This document shows, piece after piece, positions 7,975 through 18,300 of a stretch of 64,000 nt of DNA. A program made the position numbers and the translations under genes. Numbering within the stretch: the first letter of the stretch is position 1; each line of letters begins with the position of its first letter. The notes beneath the pieces were generated by a model that saw only the letters and a program-made list of their open reading frames with translations, had not been told where the DNA came from and made no database searches. The stretch comes from Coprobacter tertius (GTDB taxonomy: Bacteria; Bacteroidota; Bacteroidia; Bacteroidales; Coprobacteraceae): positions 62,001 through 126,000 of the forward strand of contig NZ_JANDHW010000003.1 of NCBI RefSeq assembly GCF_024330105.1, written 5' to 3'.

Positions 7975-9531
7975 TTACAATCCGTCACGTTCTAACGAAG
8001 CTAAACGAGCCAGTATTTCTACACAAGCACCTTCATGAATGATTTCCCATTCAGTCATAGTAATTCCTCCTCTCAAATCGTTATAATTCAAAAGGTTGGT
8101 ATTCGAATTTCGGCAATCCGATAACCATGCGTGTGTCATGGTTTTTTCAAAGTTATCGATATAAGTACGATCGCCATCTATCTTATATAATTCTACGAAT
8201 CCTCTGAAAGCAATGGCCATGAACCACATATGTTCTCCCGGATTGGGAATACGGAACGATTCACTTGTGGCATATGAGGTAAATGGCGTAAACCATCTTG
8301 AGTAAAATGATCTTGCGATATTTTGGGCATCTGTGAGATATTGGGGATCTCGTGTAATTTTATATAGCAAACACGCAGCTTGCATGGGTTGCCCCGAATT
8401 GTATGTATATTTTGCTTTAGAGATAGAATATTGGTCATTTTCTCCCGGTCCTATATTATCCCAGTAGAGATAGTCGGCAGGATCTTGTAACATTTTTTTT
8501 ACCCAAGCATATAGTTTTTTAGCGTCTTCCAGATATTCTCCCTCTCCGGTCGCTAAATATAGTTTTGTCGCTAAAACTGCAGCAGGAGCGGTCGAACAAG
8601 TATTTTTCGTATTGCTTTTTTGGGGTAGTTCCTGCCAATATATACCATCTCCGCCTAATGTATTATCTCGTCCCGTTTGTAATAATTTCCACACGATTTT
8701 AGCGTAATTCAGATAACCTGTTTTTTTGGTTTGCATGTAAAGATCGGCCATATCCAGTCCTATCCAGACATTATCGTCAAAAAAACGGTCGTTTCCGCTG
8801 GCGGGATATACCGAATACCCGAGTACGTTATTACGGGTATCTCTAATTAAAAATTGGTTTATCGATTTTAACATACGGTCGTCAAATGTTCCTGTATATT
8901 TCGATTCGTATTCCTCGATTCCCAAAGAAGCTTCGCGTAAAGCTACATATCCCGAAAAACCTCCGCCTTGTCCCCATACGACTGCATCTCCGTCCCAGTA
9001 TCCTGTAGGATTAGGCCATTTCCCTTTCCAAACATCGCGTGGTCCCAATAAATACCGCTTTATCAAAGAAGACATAAGTATGTCGGCTCGTTGTAAGAAA
9101 ACCGGAGTAGGATGATCCGGATCTTCTGGTTTTAATGGGGTTGCGGTGGTGGTTACAGCAGCTGATTTTAATCCTGCTTTATTGATAGCGATTGCCGAAA
9201 CGGTGTAAGTAGAATAATAGGGTAGGTCGATGTAAATGAGGCTTTCAGATCCTTTTTCCGCATTTACTAATATCGGATTAGGGGATGCCTTCGTCGTGTT
9301 TTTTACATTGGTACTGTAAGATATTTCTACTTTTAAAAGGTCATTGTCATTGGGGTTTTTCCAACTAATACATAATTGGTTTTCTTTTTCGGTAGGTACA
9401 GCGCTTAGAGAAGATACCGGTTGTATTTTATCACTTATATTATCTGTTACCGGAGCATTATTATCTTCGGTGCACGAACAAGAGAGAAATAAGATAAATA
9501 AAGATAGCGGGAGGATGAAATATTTTTTCAT
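7975..9531 (-). CDS. GH76-family glycosidase lipoprotein (alpha-1,6-mannanase type)
   Basis: 518 aa from the chosen start. The N-terminus is a lipoprotein signal ending FLSCSC (Cys18 or Cys20). Residues about 40-130 form a fibronectin type III-like domain (YSTYTVSAIAINKAG). The remainder is an (alpha/alpha)6-barrel with the GH76 paired-aspartate motif FFDDNVW, which contains the catalytic acids, plus QGGGFSGY, GDGIYWQE and YTYNSGQPMQA. GH76 enzymes cut alpha-1,6-mannan backbones such as those of fungal mannan. The ATG at 9531 is chosen because the 29 upstream in-frame residues would bury the signal peptide. It follows the LamG lipoprotein gene by 58 bases, probably one transcript. No SusC/SusD genes are present in the window. 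Confidence 0.85.
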   Translation of the reverse strand: MKKYFILPLSLFILFLSCSCTEDNNAPVTDNISDKIQPVSSLSAVPTEKENQLCISWKNPNDNDLLKVEISYSTNVKNTTKASPNPILVNAEKGSESLIYIDLPYYSTYTVSAIAINKAGLKSAAVTTTATPLKPEDPDHPTPVFLQRADILMSSLIKRYLLGPRDVWKGKWPNPTGYWDGDAVVWGQGGGFSGYVALREASLGIEEYESKYTGTFDDRMLKSINQFLIRDTRNNVLGYSVYPASGNDRFFDDNVWIGLDMADLYMQTKKTGYLNYAKIVWKLLQTGRDNTLGGDGIYWQELPQKSNTKNTCSTAPAAVLATKLYLATGEGEYLEDAKKLYAWVKKMLQDPADYLYWDNIGPGENDQYSISKAKYTYNSGQPMQAACLLYKITRDPQYLTDAQNIARSFYSRWFTPFTSYATSESFRIPNPGEHMWFMAIAFRGFVELYKIDGDRTYIDNFEKTMTHAWLSDCRNSNTNLLNYNDLRGGITMTEWEIIHEGACVEILARLASLERDGL

Positions 9532-9589
9532 GAGAATATATTTAAAAGCAGTTTTATATAATAAAAATATAATGAGGTTACGTTTCGGA

Positions 9590-11185
9590 TTACAATGATG
9601 GTTTATCGACAAAAACATTTGCAGGAGCTGTTGTCAAAGTATAGCTGCCGCTTTCCTTAGCATTGGCGATATAAAGATTCGTTTCGTATTTTCCGCCGTT
9701 GATATCTTGTATATAATTTGTAGCTACACCTGCTGTGAAATCCCAATGAGCGAGCAGGCCTGTCGGAGTACTTTCTTGTAAATTCCACATATTGTCATTA
9801 ATTTGAGCGGAAGAGCGTGCGACAGTCCATACCCGGGCTTCAGAAACGACTCCTCTCATGCAACGCCAATCGTCTCCGAATGCACGGCCGATTTCAAAAC
9901 GATCCCCATCGGTACTCGAGGCTAAGTCGACTGAAGTATGAGTTTGATTATTACGATTTACTTTCAAGACATCCTGCCTGCCGTTGATGTAAAATTTGTA
10001 TTTATTGGTAATGTCAGACTGTTCGCAATCTACAACCAAAGCGATATGCATCCATTCATTCAAATTAAAGCTACTGGTACTTTCCAACATAATGTTATCA
10101 CCGAGCCCGGCAATTTCTATAGGGTGTGTTTCTTTATAGTCGTCGTTTTTGCCTCTGATAATCAATTTTCCTTCCAGTCCCATAAAAGTTTGTAATCCCC
10201 TGTATCCGGTTATTTTACATGACATTTCGAATGTTACCTGTTTACAACTTCGTATAGAGTTGTCTACTAATGCAATATCTTTAAAATTAGCATAACCGAA
10301 ATATTGATCGCTGAGATTCATGGCGTATCGGGGGCCGTTAACGGTTACGAGTATAGGTTGAGACTGACAACCATTATTGTTTAAAACGGTAATCGTGGTG
10401 CTTCCGTTTTTCTTTCCGGTAATATGTATTTCGTTATTACTAAGTGAAGCTTTAATAATATTTTTATTTTCGATAAGTAAGGAATATTTTCCCGGATCTG
10501 TCGACAGGATCTTTATCACGTCGTTTCCCTGTACCGAATTCAAGGTAATTTCATATTTATCTACTTCTATCGATACGGGATTGATAACCTTTATATCTAT
10601 TATCGCTTCTTTATTAAGATGATCGGTTAATTTCAGTTTGGCCATGCCTGTTGCTAAAGCTTTTACTGTAAATATCCCGTTTTCTTCGATGTTTTCGGTA
10701 TCTACTGTAACGATAGATTGTGCATCTTCGAGGTATTCGATCCGGTATCCGCCGTTTCCGCTGTTAATCGTAAATATGGTTTCTGCTTTGCTTGTTGAAC
10801 CGAGTATCAGTATTTCAGAATTTTTATCCAAATCGAGTTCCGATAATTTTGTTACTATTACTTCGATATAGGTTCTCTTATAATATTTGTCTGTAATTAC
10901 GACCATGGCGTTAGCTTTATCTTCTTGCGTTACTGCTGTTATCGTAATTTCGTTTCCTTCGGCATGTGCCGTTATTACGTTTTCATTAGATGTTGTAGCG
11001 ATATAATCGCCGTTACCACTCGTTATTTTTACAGTTTTTGTTTGTCCCTGACTTAAAAAAATTTTAGAGTTTTCGATCACGATGTCTACCGGATCAGGAT
11101 TATCGTTATTGTCTTTACAGGCCGAAAAAGACAACTGTAAGAGTGAAAATAATAAAAAGAAGATTTTTAATTTGTTGATTTTCAT
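9590..11185 (-). CDS. Surface lipoprotein with three Ig-like repeats and a C-terminal LamG domain
   Basis: 531 aa from the chosen start. The lipoprotein signal ends LSFSAC (Cys23), followed by an acidic/Asn-rich linker. Three tandem Ig-like modules of about 85 residues follow. The first two carry SGNGDY/SGNGGY in the same strand, and the third has STDPGKY. The C-terminal 230 residues form a concanavalin/LamG-like fold (FNLNEWMHIALVVD, YKFYINGR, GVVSEARVWTVARS). This layout suits a surface carbohydrate-binding protein that feeds the adjacent GH76 enzyme; that role is inference. The start at 11185 is preferred over 11239 because it puts the signal peptide at the N-terminus. A TATCTTTG -7 box lies at 11244-11237. 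Confidence 0.8.
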   Translation of the reverse strand: MKINKLKIFFLLFSLLQLSFSACKDNNDNPDPVDIVIENSKIFLSQGQTKTVKITSGNGDYIATTSNENVITAHAEGNEITITAVTQEDKANAMVVITDKYYKRTYIEVIVTKLSELDLDKNSEILILGSTSKAETIFTINSGNGGYRIEYLEDAQSIVTVDTENIEENGIFTVKALATGMAKLKLTDHLNKEAIIDIKVINPVSIEVDKYEITLNSVQGNDVIKILSTDPGKYSLLIENKNIIKASLSNNEIHITGKKNGSTTITVLNNNGCQSQPILVTVNGPRYAMNLSDQYFGYANFKDIALVDNSIRSCKQVTFEMSCKITGYRGLQTFMGLEGKLIIRGKNDDYKETHPIEIAGLGDNIMLESTSSFNLNEWMHIALVVDCEQSDITNKYKFYINGRQDVLKVNRNNQTHTSVDLASSTDGDRFEIGRAFGDDWRCMRGVVSEARVWTVARSSAQINDNMWNLQESTPTGLLAHWDFTAGVATNYIQDINGGKYETNLYIANAKESGSYTLTTAPANVFVDKPSL

Positions 11186-11236
11186 GGAAGTAAAAATAAG
11201 GTTGACGAACTTAAAATAATTATTTGTGATGATGAG

Positions 11237-11244
11237 CAAAGATA
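11237..11244 (-). promoter_or_regulatory. -7 box for the LamG-GH76 pair
   Basis: On the minus strand TATCTTTG matches TAnnTTTG exactly, about 50 bases upstream of the ATG at 11185. No clear -33 TTG is seen. Confidence 0.4.
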
Positions 11245-11556
11245 AAAAATAAAACGGAATTAAAGGTCGAATAACATGATAAGATTAAGAATGAAATGTT
11301 TTATGGGTATCTATATTTTAGAGAAAATTCAATCAAAAAAGTGCTTTTTATAATTAAATTAGACATATAAAAACAAAATAATAGTATAAATAATTGCAAA
11401 AGTGAGAGTAAAAAGTTTTATTTGTTACTATTTATTATGATTTGTATAATTTATAATCTGTAAAAATAAATGAAGCTTGATTAATGATAACTATTTTTAT
11501 CTTTAAACATCGTACTGATAAAACACGGAAGATTTAAGTAATAAAAATTTGGCTAA
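11245..11556. other. AT-rich divergent intergenic region
   Basis: A roughly 310-base gap between the divergent LamG lipoprotein gene and the exported-protein cassette. It is very AT-rich, with no coding-like frame and no strong hairpin. I cannot point to a full promoter for the cassette. Confidence 0.5.
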
Positions 11557-12225
11557 ATGGGGCAACAAACATCTGAGATACGATATAGTTTATATTCTTC
11601 GATAGTCTTATTATTTCTTTGTGTTATCGTGTCTACGATTAATGCCCAGCGGTTTACACCATCGCCAGCAGTATACTTAAAGGGTAAATACGTAGGGCGT
11701 TTGTATGATGTAGTCACAGTCGATAATGCTGAAGAAAAATTATATATGGTCGATACCGTGGGTATTTTTTCTCGAAAGATAGCCTTGAACTTACCTGTAT
11801 TTGCGATGGGGATAAAACAAAATGATGATTGTTATTACGCGCCGTATTGGAGTGTGCAAGCCATAAATGAAAAACAGAATACCGCTGTAATAGAGCTGGC
11901 AAGTTCTATTACGGGAGATGTGTATCGGCTGGAAATTAAGAGAAAAAAATCACGGTTATATGTTACCGAAGCGATAATGTTTTGGATGAATTCTACTTAT
12001 AATTACTTCTTAAGTAAAGATGATGTTATCTCTCTTAATGCCGTACAAATTTGCCGTAAGAAATGGAATAAGCCCATTAAGGGGGTAATCGTTTTCGATG
12101 ATTATTTTAAGGAAACCAATGATTTTGAAAGCTATTACTGTCCCAGAAAATATCCCTTGGAAGTGTGTCTCCAAATGATGAGGCAAGGGCATATATTTAA
12201 CCCTCGAGACTTTGAAGAAGAATAA
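11557..12225 (+). CDS. Exported protein of unknown function
   Basis: 222 aa, not recognised. A signal peptide is evident: hydrophobic residues about 14-27, then STINAQ with likely cleavage after A30. The mature part is beta-rich with many Tyr, Val and Asp residues, a basic LEIKRKKSRLYV segment, and a C-terminal cysteine-containing PLEVCLQMMRQG stretch. It is the first of three same-strand genes for exported proteins, all bordered by AT-rich gaps and without housekeeping neighbours. The gap to the next gene is 48 bases, so they may be co-transcribed. I assign no function. Confidence 0.6.
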   Translation: MGQQTSEIRYSLYSSIVLLFLCVIVSTINAQRFTPSPAVYLKGKYVGRLYDVVTVDNAEEKLYMVDTVGIFSRKIALNLPVFAMGIKQNDDCYYAPYWSVQAINEKQNTAVIELASSITGDVYRLEIKRKKSRLYVTEAIMFWMNSTYNYFLSKDDVISLNAVQICRKKWNKPIKGVIVFDDYFKETNDFESYYCPRKYPLEVCLQMMRQGHIFNPRDFEEE

Positions 12226-12273
12226 AGTCGATATTATTGTGAGTACAGGATGTTTGCTAAACAAGTATAGATT

Positions 12274-13350
12274 ATGAATAAATTGAACCAAGTAATTATA
12301 TTGATTTTTTTGATATTTGTATTTACACCTCTTGTGGCACAGGATGAAACGATATATATAGTCGATACCATCCGTCAGAAGGAAAGCACCGATAAATATT
12401 GTTTCGATATTATACTTTCACATGAAGGGAAAAATATAATAGAAGATGTAGAATATATCCATATAAATGTATTAGATAAAGAGACTATGGGTATATTTCA
12501 GGTAATAGATTTCGATGAATCAGATTGTACCGGTTATAATGTCTATGTGGGAAAAGATATGCTCAGTGTAATGGATTATAATTTCGACGGATATGTCGAT
12601 TTTAGTATCCCGCTTTGGTCTGATAGTCGTTTGGGGCAGATCGGATATGGATATTATTTATTTGATACGAGGTTGAATAAATTTGTCGAATCCTACTTTT
12701 TAAGTGGGTTGTGTATCGGAGGCGATAATGACGGTAGCGGATTTGATCCCCCAAATAAAACGGTTACCGAAGTCTGTTATGCGACGAAATTCGAAGCATT
12801 AAAATCAGTTTATAAGTTCGTCGAGTGTGATTCTACGGTATTGTTATCATCCGATTCGGTCTATTTCGCCCCTATCGATAGCCTCGATAATTTATTCGGT
12901 GCTTACTCCGAAGATTATACTTGGGCGGAGTTATACGGAATGGATTATGAAGACCCTTGGCATGCGATATTTCATACTTTCCCGGTTAAAGAGAAAGAAA
13001 ACGCGGATATTTATTTGAAATTAGCGTTGAAATATTCCGAAGACAGCCTGACTTTCAGTGGTAATACATTTGACTACAAAAGTGTGAGCGAGGCTATTAT
13101 GCAACAAATTGTCGCAGCATTCCCGAAAAATGAAAACGGCTGGTTGGCTTATGGTGACATTATGTATAATAAATATCGCTTTACAAAAGATGAAGATGCA
13201 CTTTCAATAATGGGAGACGCTTACGAAAAATATGCGGAGTTAATGAGGGCAAAACGAAAAAAACGCAAGATTCCCGGGTATGTTTATGAGCGGATAAAAG
13301 AAAGGGATTCGTATCTTAAAAATCAATCAAATGATGATTCTCAATTTTAA
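12274..13350 (+). CDS. Exported protein with an XAC2610-like DxNFDGYxD motif
   Basis: 358 aa. The signal peptide covers about residues 8-22 (cleavage near VAQ). Residues 101-109 read DYNFDGYVD, a Ca-binding-like loop, followed 20 residues later by GYYLFDTRLNKFVES. This combination resembles XAC2610-related proteins and other FG-GAP/EF-loop exported proteins. The C-terminal 130 residues are helical with a WLAYGDIMYNKY TPR-like segment and a basic end (RAKRKKRK). In Xanthomonas XAC2610 is a periplasmic inhibitor of a lysozyme-like effector; carrying that role over here would be speculation. It sits between two other exported-protein genes on the same strand. Confidence 0.6.
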   Translation: MNKLNQVIILIFLIFVFTPLVAQDETIYIVDTIRQKESTDKYCFDIILSHEGKNIIEDVEYIHINVLDKETMGIFQVIDFDESDCTGYNVYVGKDMLSVMDYNFDGYVDFSIPLWSDSRLGQIGYGYYLFDTRLNKFVESYFLSGLCIGGDNDGSGFDPPNKTVTEVCYATKFEALKSVYKFVECDSTVLLSSDSVYFAPIDSLDNLFGAYSEDYTWAELYGMDYEDPWHAIFHTFPVKEKENADIYLKLALKYSEDSLTFSGNTFDYKSVSEAIMQQIVAAFPKNENGWLAYGDIMYNKYRFTKDEDALSIMGDAYEKYAELMRAKRKKRKIPGYVYERIKERDSYLKNQSNDDSQF

Positions 13351-13382
13351 TTTTTTCAAAATAATCAGCAGAAATATCAGTT

Positions 13383-14108
13383 ATGAAAAAAATAACCTTT
13401 TTTATTGCAATGGGGTGTATTTTTTTATGCATTGGGTGCAAGAGTAGTAAGTTTGAATATAATCATTTTGTATCTGATGTCGATTCTTTATATATTTCGA
13501 GAATAAATGAGTTACAGGCGCAAATAAATGAAATGCGTGCGCTTATAAAACGGTTAAATGATAATTTCGGGACTTTCGTACAAGATATATACGTCGATTC
13601 GTTAAGTTTCAAGGAGGTAAGATTATCACAGGGTTATACAGTATGCTTTATCCCTCAGAGGGAGTATGTTGATGGCAATCTCTCTATTTATTACAGTTAC
13701 CTGCTTAAGGGTGATAGAATGAAGAAAATATTAGAAGGATGGTTTCGCACAGATGAAATTATAGATATTAAAGATTATTTCATCTTGTTTGGAATGCAAG
13801 GAAAACCTCGAGAATTCTTTTTGTACGAAAAAAAAACGGGAATGTTGCTCCTGCATGCGTCTTCTTTAAAGGTTAATTTTGAGAAAGAAGCAATTATTTA
13901 TCAGGATTATCCCGAAGGGGATAATAATTTTTATATATTCGACTTGACAACCCAGTATAAAATTCAATTAAAATTGCCGGATAATGAGAAATATCAGTGG
14001 ACGAAATATGGCAATGCCTATGAATCTGTATTTATTAAGGATAAAAGAAATGAATATTTTATACTGGGATCTTCTGAAGATGAAAATTGCGAATGGATAC
14101 AAAAATGA
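13383..14108 (+). CDS. Lipoprotein of unknown function with N-terminal coiled coil
   Basis: 241 aa. A lipoprotein signal ends LCIGC (Cys19). Residues about 33-65 have a heptad-like pattern (INELQAQINEMRALIKRL) predicting a coiled coil. The rest is a beta-rich, aromatic C-terminal domain with strand-like repeats (FYIFDLTTQYKIQL, EYFILGSSED) that I cannot assign to a family. It starts 32 bases after the preceding exported-protein gene, likely the last gene of the same transcript. No terminator hairpin is obvious after it. Confidence 0.55.
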   Translation: MKKITFFIAMGCIFLCIGCKSSKFEYNHFVSDVDSLYISRINELQAQINEMRALIKRLNDNFGTFVQDIYVDSLSFKEVRLSQGYTVCFIPQREYVDGNLSIYYSYLLKGDRMKKILEGWFRTDEIIDIKDYFILFGMQGKPREFFLYEKKTGMLLLHASSLKVNFEKEAIIYQDYPEGDNNFYIFDLTTQYKIQLKLPDNEKYQWTKYGNAYESVFIKDKRNEYFILGSSEDENCEWIQK

Positions 14109-14642
14109 AAAATACATGCGATTCAGTATCGGGTAGAGAAGAATAATTGAGGTAGTACTCTCGGTATAAACTTGCTGTCGGATTGTAAAAAACTCGATCA
14201 GAAATTTATCGTCATAATATGAAATCAACCCTATGCGAGAGTGAGCCGAAAAATTATAACCACAAAAACTTATATATATTTTTATTAGTCAAGTTTGTTA
14301 ATTTATCGATGTGGAAAATTAATTAAGAGTGGATAAAGATAATAAAAAATGATTAAACCACGATATCATCCGGTAGCTGATTATATATAAGTGATATGAT
14401 TGCCGGGAATAGTATTATATAGCAGAATATTAAAAATGAAATAAAAAGAATGTGAAACCAACCGTTCGGACTTATTATGAGTGTAAGACATTTAAAAAAT
14501 AGATAAAATCGGATATGCGACATATATTTTAAAATCCATTTATACAAATGTTTTCAATATTGATGTTTGAGTAAAGAGATGCTACACCAGTAATATTGAA
14601 ACTATGGCGAACCGATGTAATTTTCTGTTATTCCCATATTTC
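14109..14642. other. AT-rich gene-poor stretch with one possible small-protein remnant
   Basis: Over 500 bases without a convincing gene. A minus-strand frame at 14353-14547 would encode 64 aa with two hydrophobic segments (FHILFISFLIFCYIILF). It has no recognisable start context and could be a remnant or chance. No mobile-element ends, tRNA or long repeats are seen. Confidence 0.4.
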
Positions 14643-14671
14643 TTGAAATCACCGAATTATTAATATATTTG
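14643..14671 (+). promoter_or_regulatory. Promoter of the yigZ-family gene
   Basis: TTG at 14643-14645, 18 bases, TATATTTG at 14664-14671. Complete -33/-7 match; leader about 42 nt to the ATG at 14720. Confidence 0.6.
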
Positions 14672-14719
14672 TAAAACTAATAATGGAGGGGGCAGATCCC
14701 GGTTTTTGTATTTTCTATA

Positions 14720-15316
14720 ATGAACAACGATACTTACCTTACGATTGCCCGTTTGTCGGAAGGGCTTTATAAAGAAAAAATGAGTAAATTCATTTCTTTT
14801 GCCATTCCTGTCTCGGCGGTAGAGGAGGCAAAAGAATATATCGAAAAATATCAGAAAAAATATTATGATGCTCGACATGTATGTTGGGCTTATATGTTGG
14901 GGCATGAGCGCACTGATTACCGGTCGAATGATAATGGTGAGCCTTCGGGAACGGCCGGAAAACCTATTTTGGGTCAGATTAATTCATTTGGTCTTACCAA
15001 CATACTTATTGTAGTTATACGTTATTTCGGAGGAATTAAACTGGGAACAAGTGGCCTTATCGTAGCTTACCGGGAAGCGGCGGCCGATGCGATACGTAAT
15101 AATGAAATAATAGAATGCCTTGTCGAAGATGATCTCCGCATAGGCTTTGAATATCCCTTTCTAAATGATGTAATGCGTATTGTAAAAGAAGACAATGTAA
15201 CGATTATTTCACAATATTTCGATCTCGATTGTGATATGACTTTGCGGCTCAGACGGTCGGGGATAATGCGGCTACGCGAACGATTATCGAAAGTAGAATC
15301 CTTGAGGTTTATCTGA
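14720..15316 (+). CDS. YigZ/IMPACT family protein
   Basis: 198 aa. The N-terminal UPF0029 (Impact) domain carries the diagnostic block around residues 75-120: NDNGEPSGTAGKPIL, then VIRYFGGIKLGTSGL and AYREAA. The C-terminal DUF1949-like ferredoxin fold (about 130-198) ends with RLSKVESLRFI. The family is widespread in bacteria and related to the eukaryotic translation-stress regulator IMPACT; its bacterial substrate is unknown. It is convergent with mfd, the two stops being 1 base apart, and has its own promoter at 14643-14671. Confidence 0.9.
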   Translation: MNNDTYLTIARLSEGLYKEKMSKFISFAIPVSAVEEAKEYIEKYQKKYYDARHVCWAYMLGHERTDYRSNDNGEPSGTAGKPILGQINSFGLTNILIVVIRYFGGIKLGTSGLIVAYREAAADAIRNNEIIECLVEDDLRIGFEYPFLNDVMRIVKEDNVTIISQYFDLDCDMTLRLRRSGIMRLRERLSKVESLRFI

Positions 15317-15317
15317 C

Positions 15318-18300
15318 TTACGAGACATTTTGATTTAATATTTCCTGTAAAATAGCGACGGCTGTTTCTACAGTTCCGATATGGGCTATGGCAAGGGATC
15401 GTTTTCCTTTAAGTTCTCGTAATTGGCAACGTTTTGGATTGGTTTGTAAGTAGTTCAGTACTTTCCCGAATGCCGGAGATTGAAAATATCGTGTATGGTT
15501 ATCCGAAACAAAAAATAATATCATCCGCCCTTGTTTCAGTACTACTTTTTCCATGCCCAGTTGTTTGGCTAACTGGCGTAATCTGACAATGCGAATCAGT
15601 TCTTTTCCTTCTTCGGGGATGCGTCCGAAACGGTCTTCCAATCGGGAGGAGAAGTTCGCGATGTCTGTTTCCCGTTCCATATTATCGAGTTCCTGATATA
15701 AAGAGATCCGTTCCGACACGTTCGGTATATAATCGTTCGGGAATAGTAATTCGAGATCCGATTCGATTACGCAATCAGTTACGAAAGTTTCATTTCCTTC
15801 ACTGTCGTGACGGCTTTCTTGATTGTATAATTCTTTGAATTCGTCGTTTTTCAGTTCTTCTACGGCTTCTTTCAGTACTTTTTGGTAAGTTTCATATCCC
15901 AGATCTGCGATAAATCCGCTTTGTTCGGCTCCTAACAAGTTTCCGGCACCTCGTATATCGAGATCTTGCATGGCAATATGTATTCCGCTACCCAATTCCG
16001 AAAAGTTTTCGATAGCCTGCAAACGTCTTCTGGCATCGGTACTAAGCGTATGCAAGGGAGGAGTTAACAAATAGCAGAATGCTTTTTTATTGCTTCTCCC
16101 TACACGACCCCGTAATTGATGTAATTCGCTGAGTCCGAAATTGTGGGCATTATTAATAATTATCGTGTTTGTATTGGGAATATCTATTCCCGATTCGATA
16201 ATGGTAGTTGCGACAAGAACGTCGTAATCATAGTTGGCGAAATCTATAATAGTTTGTTCAAGTTTTTCCGGTTCCATTTGTCCGTGTCCGATACCTACAC
16301 GTGCATCGGGTACGAGACGGCGTACGATATTCGCTAGTTCATCGAGTTGTTGTATTCGGTTGTTTACAATGAAAACTTGTCCGTTTCGACTCATTTCGAA
16401 GTTAATGGCTTCTCTAATAATTTCCTCGTTAAATCCGTGTACTTCCGTTTGTATTGGATACCGGTTAGGAGGTGGAGTGGTAATTACCGAAAGATCGCGG
16501 GCACCCATTAATGAAAATTGTAAAGTTCGGGGTATCGGAGTTGCCGACATGGTAAGCGTATCGACATTAACCTTCATTTGTTTTAGTTTTTCTTTAACGG
16601 CTACTCCGAATTTTTGTTCTTCATCTATAATCAGTAATCCGAGGTCTTTAAATTTCACGTCTTTTCCTATAATACGGTGCGTTCCGATAAGTATATCGGT
16701 TTTTCCTTCAGGCAACCCGTTTAGGAGTTGACGTATGTCAGATGATTTCCTGGCCCGACTCAGGTAATCTATTTTTATCGGGAATTCTTTTAAACGATCA
16801 GTAAAAGTCTTATAATGTTGAAAGGCAAGAACTGTAGTAGGAACGAGTACGGCCACCTGTTTGTTATCGCAAACCGCTTTAAATGCTGCACGTATGGCTA
16901 TTTCTGTTTTTCCGAAGCCTACATCACCGCAAATAAGCCTGTCCATCGGTTGTTCGCTTTCCATATCCTGTTTTACTTCGGCTGTAGATTTTAGCTGGTC
17001 GGGGGTATCTTCGTAAATAAAGGAGGCTTCGAGTTCTTGCTGTAAGAAAGAATCTTTGGGATATGCATGACCTTTTTCTTCCCGTCGTTTAGCGTAGAGT
17101 TTTATCAGGTCTCGAGCGATATCCTTCATCTTACTCTTTGTCTTTTCCTTCATGCGTTCCCACGCACCGGTACCCAGTTTATTTATACGAGGAGGTTCGC
17201 CTTCTTTACCCCGGTATTTAGCCAATTTATGCAGAGCATGTATACTAACAAAAATTATATCGTCGTTTTGGTATATCAATTTAATAACTTCTTGCATTCG
17301 TCCGTTTATCTCGGTACGGATAAGTCCTCCGAATTTACCTACACCGTGATCGATGTGCACGATATAATCTCCCGGTTCGAATTGGTTAAGTTCTTTTAAT
17401 GTCAGTGCCAGTTTTCCGGAACGAGCTTTATCGCTTCTCAGATTGTATTTATGGAAACGGTCGAAGATTTGGTGATCGGTGAAGAAGCATATTTTTAAAT
17501 CTTTATCGGAAAAACCTTCATGAATGGTGCGCAATATAGGTGTAAAAGTAATTTGGTCTCCTCGATCTTCGAATATGCTTTGGAGGCGCTGTATCTGTTT
17601 TTCATTATCGCTCAGAATGTACAAAGTATAACCTTCTTTTAGAAAGCCGGTTAATGTTTCTCCTACTAAGTCGAAATTTTTGTGGAAAACAGGTTGAGGT
17701 ACGCAATTGAACGAAAGGTGATTTTTGACTCTTTCCCGGTTTCGAGTTCCGTATCCGATCTGTTTGAATGTAAAAATGTTTTTTTTGAATGTCTCGGGAT
17801 CAACAATCTTTTTGTGTATCTCCAGGTCTCCTTCCTCTGTTATAAGCAATTGCTCTGAGATCGATTCGGTTGCGATAGAGTTTATGCGTGTCAGACACCA
17901 CTCGACATCTTTGAAACACCATATTGTATCGCTATTTACAAATTCGGGTAATGAAACACCGTAAACACCCCCTGATGCCATATCAGGTACAATACTGATA
18001 CTGTCGAGTTGCTCATTCGAGAGTTGACTTTCTATATCGAAACAACGAATACTTTCTATTTCGTCTCCGAAAAAGTCGATTCGGTAGGGTTGTTCATGAG
18101 AAAAAGAATATACATCGAGAATGCTTCCGCGAATAGCATATTGTCCCGGTTCATATACATAATCTACCTGCTCGAATCCCTGATTGTGTAATGTATCGGC
18201 AATGGCAATCGAGTCGGCTTTACTTCCTCTTTTGAGTTTCAGCGTATTTTCATTCAGCATTTTTGCCTTTACCACTTTTTCAGCTAAAGCATCGGGATAA

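Noticed and set aside
14353-14547. 64-codon minus-strand frame with two hydrophobic segments
   Set aside because: Not annotated as a gene: no promoter or ribosome-binding signal and AT-rich sequence easily gives such frames. Kept only as a finding.
16234-16731. 165-codon open frame opposite mfd
   Set aside because: Antisense shadow of the highly conserved Mfd helicase domain; Ser/Cys-rich composition is typical of a reverse-strand shadow.
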